A stretch of 64,000 nt of DNA from Gelatoporia subvermispora B. Its lineage: Eukaryota > Basidiomycota > Agaricomycetes > Polyporales > Gelatoporiaceae. Both the position numbers and the translations under genes were made by a program. Every line of letters starts with the position of its first letter. Position 1 is the first letter of the stretch. Shown piece by piece: positions 1 through 9,505 of the stretch. The stretch lies in NCBI GenBank assembly GCA_000320605.2, contig KB445802.1, positions 124,001-188,000 on the forward strand, given 5' to 3'. The notes beneath the pieces were generated by a model. That model made no database searches. It was not told where the DNA came from and was given only the letters and a program-made list of their open reading frames with translations.

Positions 1-14
1 AGAGCTGGTTGAAT

Positions 15-1244
15 CTAGCTCTGTGCCTGAATCTCGACGTCGAGTACGGGGTCAAATACCGACGCAGTCTTCGCACCACGTCCATGTCCACGTCCACGTC
101 CACAACCTCTGCCTCCGCCACGCCCTCTTGGAGCTACAAGCTCTCTCTGCATATCCTGGTCCTGCTCGGCATTTCCTTGAGTCAAAGAAAATCCTAGCTC
201 AGCGTTGGCTGCGATTACTGGTTCATCAGTAAGGCCTTCAATTGTCCCAGATACTCCTCCTCGCCCCTGACCACGACCACGGCTGGAACCACGGCCTCTT
301 CCTCTGCACGGAGGCGCAGCAGAAGGTGCCGTTTCGATACTCGCTTCGGAAACTGCGGCGGTAAAGGTGCCACGAGAGCCAGATCTAGTATGTACGTTTA
401 TTTCCCACTGCATGTCATTGATATCACTGAGGAAATTGCTGTTGAACGATGGAGCGGCATCGGAATCGTCGCTGTTAAGGAGATTCCAGAAGTACAGAAC
501 GGAGGCGCATAGGGGGAGAGTTTCCATGGATATCACAGTAAGCGACCAAAGAAGTTCAACTTGATGGATTATAAAATACTCACATGCCATGAATAGTAGC
601 TCCCTTATCCTTACCGCGCGGTTGCGGCGCCTTGCCCTTCACAGCGCGAGGCGTCTTATCCTCTCCAGACTCACTCTCCGAGCCATCATCCACTGCCGTG
701 TGCGTGCTCTCCTGGCTCTCTCGCAATTTCTCAATCTCGTCCCTCGCAGTGGCCTTCTTTTTCCCCTTCTTCTTGACTTCTTCTACCTCCGAGGGATCGT
801 CCATAGTGGCATCGCTCGCATCAGCGCTGGGATCTGCTTGGAAGGTGGGCTCAACAGCCTCAGTTTGATCAGCTTGATTGTTGGCGATCTGTGTGTCCTG
901 CTCAGATAACACGGACAGGGTGGCTTTCTTGGACTCTGGATTAGAGGTGAGCAACATCGGTCAGACGCTAGTGAAGAGGTTGACTGACTGCGGCCTCCTT
1001 TCGCAACTCTTGGGCGTTCGACCTTTGCACCATCCTCCTTGATCACCTTATCCTGCATTTCATCCTTAAACCGTGCCACCTGCTTGGTCGTTGCACTCTT
1101 CTCTGTCGCCTCCTTCACACGCTGAGCTTGCTTGGCCTCTTTCTGTTCTTTCCTCGCGGCAGCTTCTGCAAGCTCATCGGGATCGCCTCTAGCTCGAAGG
1201 CCGGGGTGGACGGTAGCATTCTTGGCGCGGGTCGTGACACCCAT
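15..1244 (-). CDS. Basic, RGG-rich hypothetical protein, possible transposon partner
   Basis: Three exons join in frame (1244-989, 935-584, 471-15; introns of 53 and 112 bp) to give 354 residues. I chose the ATG at 1244 because it opens an N-terminus of the type MGVTTRAKNATVHPG. As I recall, TTRxxNxxxHPG starts recur in many dispersed Agaricomycete hypothetical proteins. The middle is highly charged (Lys/Glu-rich, probably helical, with a KKKGKKK basic patch). The C-terminal 130 residues hold two RGG/RG clusters (GRGRGSSRGRGQGRG and PRGRGGGRGCGRGRG), which usually bind RNA or mediate protein contacts. No catalytic domain is visible. It lies head to head with the Plavaka transposase, 254 bp apart, so the two could share a promoter or belong to one element. 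That link is inferred from position only. An in-frame upstream start (to 1469) is possible. Confidence 0.6.
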
Positions 1245-4200
1245 AGGGGACGAAAGGATGAGTCGACGAGATGAGTTGTCAACAGTTTGGATTTTGGGTG
1301 CCCACGCTCCGGGTGTGGAAGCGGGACTTGTCCGCGATTGGACCAGTCCTCCACGGCACCTGAGATAATCTAGGATCGCGTTTGAGCTACGCGCCACCAT
1401 GATTACCTTTTCCATACCTCGGCACTCCTCATTCTCTCCCAGATGTACTGTATTTGCTTCTAACGTCAACTATACTTTTTTTTAACTCTACTGCTTGAAT
1501 GACAACACATGACGAAGGCGCAAAGAAGAAGCCCCAATACCAGTGTCCTTTCGCTCCAGTATGCAGGAAATGGTGTGTCACCAGCGCAGGAATGACAAGG
1601 CACCTAGCGTCCTGCCATGCGGACAAACCGACCCGCCCAGTCGTAGAAGACACTTCATCCTCTCGACCGGCGCGCTCTCTGTACACTACGGACAGCGGGC
1701 TCTACCCGTTACCTCAGCCCCCAGTCCAGGCTAGCGATGATGACCCTACAACTGAGTCTGACGTTGCTGGAGGCTGTTCAGGTCCTTTGTCATTAGCCGT
1801 GGAGGACTACTCGGACTTAAACAAGGTGCTAGAGACATTCTTTCCAGGTGGTGTCGGTCTAGAAGACGATGAAAAGGACTCCCTAAGCCAATGTTCAGAT
1901 ATCGAAGAACACATCGATGCCATGTACTCAGCTTTCGGTGGAATTGACCTAGATGAGAAGAACGACAACGACCATGAGGATGGAAACGGTGGTGAGGATG
2001 GTGATGCCGAGGATAGTGATGATGACGAGGACGAGAACAGTGAAGATGAGGACGAGAACAGCGAAGACGAGAACGAAGACGATGAGGACGGCGAAGATGG
2101 AGATCAGATCATGCAAGAGCTCGTGAATCCCTATGAAACATTCTTCCTGTCTGACACCTTTGGGGATGAACTGGCGTGGCAGATGGTCGATGCTGCGACG
2201 ACCCCCAGGCCCAACAGAAGTCCGAGATAACCACAATCTGCAGCTTCAGACAAGGCTCGCGGTGATCCCAACGACCCATTCATTGACATGCCAGACCTAG
2301 CCGACGTCAGCTCAGATGAGGACAATGGCGATGACGACGACGACGACGAGGTCTATGATGATGGCGTGGCAGCCGGCTTCTGGTGGCTTCCAGACCTAGG
2401 TAATACGGAACGTAACGGACCTGCCCCGGAAAGCGACGATGCAATGTTTCAGGATCCACTAGAAGGTAAGTATTTGCATCATCCAAAGCTGCCAAGAAAG
2501 TCAATTGACTTCATGAAAGTTGCAGAAGCTACAGAAGCGGTGCAATCTGCAGAAGTGGTGCAATCTGCAGAAGTGGCGCAATCCGCAGAAGCAGCGCAAT
2601 CCACGGAAGAAGCACAAGCAGTGCTGCGCGAGCAAGTCAGGCGCACTGTCACAGTTGAAGATGTGGACGACGACAATGAGGAATACGAAGAAGATGAGGA
2701 GGGATACGTTTGTCAGGGACACAAGAAAATGAATGGTGAGTGACAAGTCTTCCGGGTTGAAGACTAGGGTTGACTCGATCGTCAGCGCGGCCTTGCGATA
2801 GCGCAGGTGAATTCCTGCCAGAAGATGCACAGCCTCCACCTAAGCCTCCATCACCTTCCAATCCATTCCATCCTTTTGCAAACAGAGTCGACTTCAAGGC
2901 CGCTGACTTCATATATACAAGAAACCAGATGTCAGCGGGTGACATCGACATACTGTCCCTTCTGTGGGCGGCGACTCTAGCCAAGCACAAAGACTCACCT
3001 CCACTCCAAGGGCACACATCATTGTATGACACAATCGACTCAATACCCTTCGGAGACATGCCCTGGCAGTCCGTCACTATGCACTACACCGAGCTCGACG
3101 AGTCTCAAACGACACATCCTGCCTGGCAGAAGGCTGAGTATGATGTCTGGTTTCGAGATCCTCGAACTGTTATCCACAACATCCTCGCTAACCCTGATTT
3201 CAGGGGCGAGTTCGACTATACGCCAATTCGTGATCACGTGCCAGAGAAGCTTGGTGGTGGTCTACGCCGAAGAAATTTCATGTCCGGAGATTGGGCTTGG
3301 AACCAGGCTGTTGGTAACCAATTTCGTCACTCATTGTGCTAGCTAATATGACCTATCTTCTAGACCCAGATTACCGCCAACCCGGAGACACACGGATCGA
3401 TGTTCGTGCCTCTTATCCTCGGTAGTGATAAGACCACGGTCTCGGTCGCGACAGGGCAGAATGAGTATTGGCCCCTATATCTTTCGATTGGGAATGTACA
3501 TAATAATGTCCGGCGCGCCCACCGCAATGCCCTCGTCGTCATTGAGTTTCTCGCGATCCCGAAAAGTAAGTACCATCGGTCGTTTTATGATTAAAATATG
3601 ATATATATTCGGTCTTAGCGGACAAGAAGTATGCAGACGACCCTCTCTTTTGTACGTTCCGGAGACAGCTTGTACACGCTATGCTCTCAAAGATTCTGGA
3701 GACGCTGAAGCCAAATATGACGAAATGGGAGGTGGTTCAGTGTCCAGATGGCCACTTCCGCCGTGCAATTTATGGGATAGGGCCATATATTGCAGACTAT
3801 CCCAAGCAAGCTCTGCTTACATGCATCGTGCAGGGATGGTGTCCAAAGTACATTCAATGTTCATGGCAATGACCCGAATCAGACTGATCCATTCTGGAAA
3901 CATAGGTGTATCGCGTGTTCGCCCGACTATGATGGCTGTGCACTCTCTTGTTCTCAAGAGCACACTGAATACATCGTCCCCAGGCTGTCCTCCGGGGATT
4001 TGTGGAACGGGTACGGAATTGTTGCGAAAATAGTGGTAAGACATGTTATCTGAATTCTAGATTCTGCCCTGCTTCTCCCCCTTATTTCTTTTCTTTTCCC
4101 CTTCCTGCTTTTGTCTTTGTTTCCTCTATCAGGTCGTTGCACAGATCCCAGACACCTCCAGGAGTCGGTCTCAAGAAGGGGCCTTGCTGGGTCCCGCTGA

Positions 4201-4807
4201 CCATCACCATTGATACGTTCTATTGCAATCCTCTGGCAAATAGGTCTACCACATCTAGTCCCAAATAACATCCTGTGCACGTGTCAAGTCACAAGTGATC
4301 GAGAACGGCACGGGATAAAGAGCAGCGGGTACCCAAATTAGTGATCAAGCCACTCCACTCAGACGCGCGGACGAAGACACGTTCATTAGCGCCCAAAAAA
4401 GCGGCCTCACAAGATGGCAATGCAGTTTCATGCTGCCATGAGCATTTGGGGAGAATTCACAAGCTCGCAATTGAACACGTTCGAGCAGCAACCCTGAGCC
4501 GGACATCAGTCATTCCCTGGCGCACAAGGCCTTGGTTTCGAGTCTCCAAGACCGTGCATCTAACAGCGCAGACATACAGCAACAAGTCGTCAAGAAAAGA
4601 GCTCGTGTAGCTCTACCTACGACAATGGTGACATGGTACATGGCGCATGGCGCGCCGCCTGGTGCTCAATCCGAATTTGGAAGTTGACGCCGACTGCCAC
4701 TGCCGCCGCCGCCTCCTCCGTTGCTCTCAATTCTCGCAACAGTTTCGGCATCAATATGGCGCACGAAGATCGCGGTATGCCTCATGCTTATAAAATTATA
4801 TATCTAG

Positions 4808-5128
4808 GACGCTCATTGTCGATTCAGTTTGGCGCAACCGTCTCGACGAGTTCCTGGTGGAACACGCTCTTCCTGGCAGGGCGATATGGTCGATTGTGCT
4901 CCGCTCGCGAGGGAACGGGGTCTCGGCGGAAGTAGAGGTCCTCATATCCAGTGAGTACAGTCGTTTTCTGAGAGCATATCTCGCTGATGATTGGCAGTTC
5001 GCAGCACCGAGTACGCCTACCACTGCGACCGCACCAACATGGTCCCCGGATATCTTGAGGAGAAAGCGGCAAAACAGGCATACCTGCGCCTCGTTGAGCA
5101 GCAGATGGGATCAATGGATGGGCAGTAG
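4808..5128 (+). pseudogene. Possible dsRNA-binding-domain gene fragment inside the Plavaka intron
   Basis: Two exons (4808-4950 and 4998-5128) flank a 47-bp GT-AG intron and read in one frame to a TAG. The first carries RLDEFLVEHALPGRAIWSIV and GNGVSAEVEVLIS. The second carries STEYAYHCDRTN and GYLEEKAAKQAYLRLVEQQM. The order (helix, three short strands, then a Lys/Ala-rich helix of the EEKAAKQAYLRL type) resembles a double-stranded-RNA-binding domain, but the match is by eye and weak. No convincing start codon joins in frame upstream, so I treat it as a captured fragment. Confidence 0.3.
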
Positions 5129-5424
5129 GGGGCGGGATTTGGGTATGCGGGGCATTGGTCGCGACGCCACACGCTTTGCCAACTCAGCATTGTGGGCGAC
5201 ATCTCAGCAATGCTCATAGTTGTGGCCAATCAGTCGTTCGATGTGTGTATTGGACCCAGGGTTGTATCAAGCTCTTTGCCGGAGTCCCTGCTCGCAAATC
5301 TTTACCCCGATCGTGGGCGATCGCGCCGACCACCGCTCCTTCGTGGACGGTGGTGGGCTCATCGGGTGGGCCGTTCGTGCGCTGACTTGTGTGATATCAC
5401 TGCAAATTCAACGTCTTCAGCTCA

Positions 5425-5740
5425 TCCCTCTGCACTCCTTTCCACATCTCCTTGCACATCTTCCTCGCCATCCCTCTGTCCTTCTATCCTGCCGTCCCCC
5501 TGCTCGTCCCTCTACCGGTCCTCTACATGTTCCCCTCGCCATTCCTCTGTGCGTGCTCCTCACTGTTCTCCTGCATATTCCCTCACCGTCCCTCTGCACT
5601 CGCCTCTCGCCACCCCCCTGCGCGCTCGCCACCCCCCTGCACGCTCGCCATCCCTCTGCGCACTTGCTGTCCCTCTGCGTGTTCCCTTCACCAACCCCCT
5701 GTGTGTTTTTCTCTCCGTCACCCTGTGCATCTCAGTTGAA
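5425..5740. repeat. CCCTCTGC-type minisatellite
   Basis: About 15 irregular copies of a roughly 18-22 bp pyrimidine-rich unit built around CGCCATCCCTCTGCGC. Both strands carry long open frames over it, which come from base composition and not from selection. Confidence 0.75.
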
Positions 5741-5840
5741 CCTGCTGCCCAACTGCTCGCCATCTTCCCTGAAAGCGCCGCCGAAGTCCAAAGATTAATC
5801 AAGCCGTCGTTTTCACAAGTCGGTATATTACATCACGATG

Positions 5841-6030
5841 CCTCAGCAGCCGCGGATTGGACTCATTGACCACATCAACCACCTTGACAAGAGACCGCTC
5901 CCTCGACATGTTCGCAAGTAGGTACATCTATGGTGCGAGGCCTCAGCAGCCATGGCTTGGGCTCATACCGTACACCGTGCAACCTCAGCAGCCGTGGCTT
6001 GAGCTCATCGACCACCTCGAGAAGACGATG
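5841..6030 (+). repeat. Three dispersed copies of a CCTCAGCAGCC unit
   Basis: Copies begin at 5841, 5941 and 5983. Each reads PQQPxxGLI or PQQPWLELIDHLEK in one frame. The first and third extend for over 40 bp into similar IDH(I/L) sequence. They are probably remnants of a duplicated coding segment. Confidence 0.6.
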
Positions 6031-6479
6031 CTGGTGAGCTCGACTGCATATCTTAGTCTACCTGCTACTCACATCTACTTCTCCTGGAAGTCTCAAAGAT
6101 CTCTGACACATGGCATTCAGCATGCCTAGTCTGCGCCTAGTCTTGAGACGGTTTATTTGCCGCCACGCATCATATCTCGTACTCACTCTGCCTACTCTTT
6201 GCCTCCTCCGTGTTCCCTTTGTTCCCTTTGCCTCTGCCATGTCACCTTCACCTCTACTCCCCCTTCACCATCGCCACATCCCTGCTTGCTCTTCCGTAGC
6301 CATCCCCCTCACGCTCTAGTCACGGTGACGTTGAGCAGCTACCCAGCATGCCTCGCTGGCGGCCATCGGGGCCTTCGACTAAATCCTGCAGCTACGAGTG
6401 CAACCGACAGACTGATGCTACCATATCACCATACGCCAACTGGTTCACAGGGAAAGGCAGCTGCCGATCAATAGGTGCA

Positions 6480-6960
6480 TATATCAGTGTATCTGTCTGA
6501 GCATCATTCTCACCAGTACCCTCAAGGCATTCACCAAGCAATCAAGTCCCGGACCCCGAGTATGCGTCCTACTATATCAAGGAAGTGACCGTCATGCTCA
6601 TCAGCGCTCTTGAGGCATCTCTACAACCCGAGTGTGTTTTCTACTACATCGAGGAAGCGACTATCATACTCATCAGCATTCTCGAGATATCTAGCAGGGA
6701 ATCATTCCTGGATCCCGAGTATGTGACCTACTACATCAAGTAGGCAACCACCATCCTCATCAGCTTTGCCAAGGCATCTCCGAACCCCAGTATGTATCCT
6801 ACTACACCAGGAGGACATTCCAGTATCTGTATCACGACAACAACAAGTATCCCAAGTATGTGTCCTGCTACATCAAGAAGTGACCATCAACATGCTTTGT
6901 GGACTACAAATATGAGCGCTCTACGAATGGATCATGAGTACGTGTCCTACTTTGACTTCA
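6480..6960 (+). repeat. Degenerate tandem array, unit about 65-87 bp
   Basis: Copies with a CCCGAGTATGTGTCCTACTA core start near 6555, 6627, 6714, 6786, 6851 and 6933. The spacings (72, 87, 72, 65, about 82) are mostly but not always multiples of three. Early copies translate as PEYASYYIKEVTVMLISALE, with decay and stops later. It looks like an old protein-coding tandem repeat. Confidence 0.65.
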
Positions 6961-9269
6961 ACCTGATTCCGCTGATCTTCGGGGGTATTTTCAGCTAGGC
7001 CCTAACGAGCGTGTATAGCGATCACGTCATCCATTTGACTATGATGTCTTACCAGCCATCATCTACCTCATCATTTTCCTTATTCATTGACATTTCTACA
7101 TTTTATCTGATTCCCATAGTATCAATCTCGGACAGAGCTGACCTTCCTGTTCCCTGTAGCCCTTCACGAATGATTTTCCACGCGCCGACATTCATGAACT
7201 AATCGCATCCGACATTTTGCATCAGCTAATCAAAGGCACGTTCAAAGATCACCTCGTCACTTGGGTGGAAGAATACCTGAACTTGAAACATGGCAAAGTG
7301 CGAGCGAACGAGATCCTGGCTAATATCGATAGGCGGTGAGTGTCTCATATTTACGCAAGTCATTAATTGTCTAATGTGGTCCTAGTATTTCTTGCGCTCC
7401 TCACTTCTCCAATCTGCGTCGCTTTCCAGAAGGTCGCAGGTTCAAGCAGTGGACAGGTAATGACTCGAAGGCTCTCATGAAGGTAGGATAATTCTCGAGC
7501 ATCATGGACTGTACAGGCTAAACCTCGTTCCAGGTTTGGCTTCCCGCAATTGTTGGCAAAGTCCCTGTGAAGATGGTCAAGGCAATCCGTGCCTTTTTGG
7601 ATTTCTGCTACATCGCTCGCCGCGAGGTATTTACTGACACTACACTAGCTGATCTGGACGACGCGTTGCATAGGTTCCATAAGTATCGTAAAATCTTCCA
7701 GACAACCGGTGTCCGCCCCGAAGGATTTGCCCTCCCACGTCAGCACTCGCTCAAGCACTGGAAGACCCTAATTCGCAAATTCGGGGCCCCAAACGGACTG
7801 GACTCGTCAATCACCGAGTCGAAACACATCGAGGCTGTGAAGGACCCTTGGCGTCGCTCGAATAGGTACCATGCCCTTGGGCAAATGCTCCTGACGAATC
7901 AACGCATGGATAAGCTTGCAGCCATGCGCGTCGATCTCAAGCACAGAGGCCTTCTGGAGGGATCTGTCCTGACGGACATATGCCGAGCATTGGGTAAGTT
8001 GATTACACCGAAATGCATTCATGATTAGTGATGGACTTGCTGCACAGACATAGCAGTCGATGATCTAGAACAGTCAAACCCATGGGCCTCTCACATATTA
8101 CGCAACAGCTTCAGGACAGAAGCTCAGGAAACAGTGGAGAAGGATTCGAACGACGACACATCGGAAGAAACAGCCGTCGATGAACCGAAAGGAGCCTCAA
8201 AAGTGAGACTCGCAAAGACATACCGTACGTTAAGCGTGCACCGTTGATGAATTCCCCATCAATGCTGACATGCAATCCTCTCATAGAGCGACATCTATCC
8301 AGAGATGTGCGGACACTTGCCATACAAGTCCGCCAGCCACGCCTTCTGGAGTTAATGCGACGGTTCCTTTACGACCAAACGAGATTGTCCGCTGGCCCGG
8401 AATCCTCCCAAGTTCCCGTCCACAGGTGTCCAGACTTCGAGGGCAAAGTTTACATTTATTATTCCGCAGCGGCTACCTATTTTGCTCCGAGTGATCCCTC
8501 TGGCATTGGGGGGATGCACCGAGAGCATATTCGTGCAACACCGACATGGTTTGGCACTTCATATCGTTTTGATTGTGTCTTTGTCGGCCTAGGTATGGCT
8601 GATGAAGGAATCTATGGGCGCGGCATTGCTCGTATCAGGCTGTTCCTGTCATTCAAACACCGCGGTGTTGTCTACCCATGCGCCCTCGTGCACTGGAACG
8701 AGGTCGTCGGAAATAGGCCTGACAAACAAACCGGGATGTGGCTCGTTCAGCCCGAATACCTCGAATCCGACGGAAGCCCCTACATGTCAATCATTCACCT
8801 GGACATGATTGAGCGCGCCGCACACCTAATGCCGCAGTTCCCCATCGAAGACGTCCCGGTAGACCTCGCATATCATCAATCCCTCGAGAAGTTTAATTCC
8901 TTCTATGTCAACCATTACATTGATCATCATGCTTTTGACATCATTTTCTCATGTAAGTGACTGCCTTACCTGCGAACATCATCTCTTACTCTGGCACTTT
9001 GTCGTTAGCACGTCCGAGTCACTCCAATCCCTCGATCCGAACCGCTCCAAGTCAGCCAATACTCCTCGCACGGCAGCCATGAAGAACACGTATGCCTAAG
9101 GACCGCGTAGTGATATTGCTTCCGAGACTGCGCTCAGATGAGGCACTGGATATGGACGAGACGTGCTCTTTGTATTTTGTACTAGGATTTCTCATGTATC
9201 TCTGACTTTTACGGCTTTTGATCGACGGATTTTCGCAGCTTTCTCTACTTTGACTCACGGAACGGTGCT

Positions 9270-9505
9270 TTTGTTGCTGCTGTGACTTTCACAGAGGGAG
9301 GCGCCCGATGTCTCCTCAAAGCAGCAAAAGTGACCTCAATACGATACTGGAGTAGACACTGTCTTTCGCCACTTCTCTTACTTTACGCTCACTTTTCATT
9401 GCTTTCGCTTGAGAGGTCTACAAAAAGTACAAAAAGAAGAGAAAGCCCTTTTCTATCAACAAAGTGAAGGGAAAAGTAGCAGCAAAAGCAGCAAAAGTAC
9501 ATGTG
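9270..9505. repeat. AAAGT/ACTTT-rich cluster, candidate transposon subterminal repeats
   Basis: GCAGCAAAAG occurs near 9321, 9481 and 9490, and a partial inverted form (TTGCTGCTGTGACTTT) lies near 9274. Many further AAAGT or ACTTT motifs occur on both strands within 240 bp. Direct and inverted short motifs clustered this densely just past the transposase suggest subterminal binding sites. Confidence 0.35.

Larger units (their letters stand above)
4036..7159 (+). other. 3.1-kb intron of the Plavaka transposase filled with foreign DNA
   Basis: The coding sequence stops at GYGIVAKIV followed by a GTAAGA donor (4036). It resumes after CCCTGTAG at 7160 with PFTNDFPRADIHEL, the next family motif, so nothing is missing from the protein. 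The other introns of this gene are 50-75 bp. The extra 3 kb holds a possible RNA-binding-domain fragment (4808-5128), a CCCTCTGC-type minisatellite (5425-5740) and two families of coding-like repeats (5841-6030, 6480-6960). This looks like insertion followed by decay. No transposase or terminal repeats were recognised inside. Confidence 0.65.
1499..8960 (+). pseudogene. Plavaka-family transposase, inactivated
   Basis: The N-terminus has a C2H2-like finger (YQCPFAPVCRKW ... HLASCHAD). An acidic Asp/Glu tract and a six-residue QSAEV-type repeat (about 2537-2615) follow. The transposase core starts with FHPFANRVDFKAADF (near 2865). It continues through FVPLILGSDKTTVSVATGQ, NVHNNVRRAHRN, QGWCPK, PFTNDFPRADIHEL, SDILHQLIKGTFKDHL, RPEGFALPRQHSL and ITESKHIEAVKDPWRRSNRY, all characteristic of the Plavaka family. 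The C-terminal domain ends with YVNHYIDHHAFDIIF near 8957. Short introns lie at 2736-2806, about 3317-3363, about 3567-3618 and 7336-7385, with more after that. Lesions are an in-frame TAA at 2228-2230 and a frame change between QGWCPK and HGNDPNQTDPF (about 3850-3870). The intron at 4036-7159 is 3.1 kb long. The copy is almost certainly not autonomous. Confidence 0.85.
1499..9505 (+). mobile_element. Degraded Plavaka-type DNA transposon (boundaries approximate)
   Basis: The interval covers a broken Plavaka-family transposase and a downstream zone rich in AAAGT/ACTTT motifs (about 9270-9505) that may be the right subterminal region. Plavaka elements are cut-and-paste DNA transposons common in Agaricomycetes. 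I could not identify matching terminal inverted repeats or a target-site duplication, so both ends are guesses. If the left end lies outside the window, the RGG-rich gene at 15-1244 would be inside the element. Confidence 0.55.

Noticed and set aside
5192..5869. 225-codon plus-strand frame
   Set aside because: It runs through the pyrimidine-rich minisatellite; the frame is open because of base composition.
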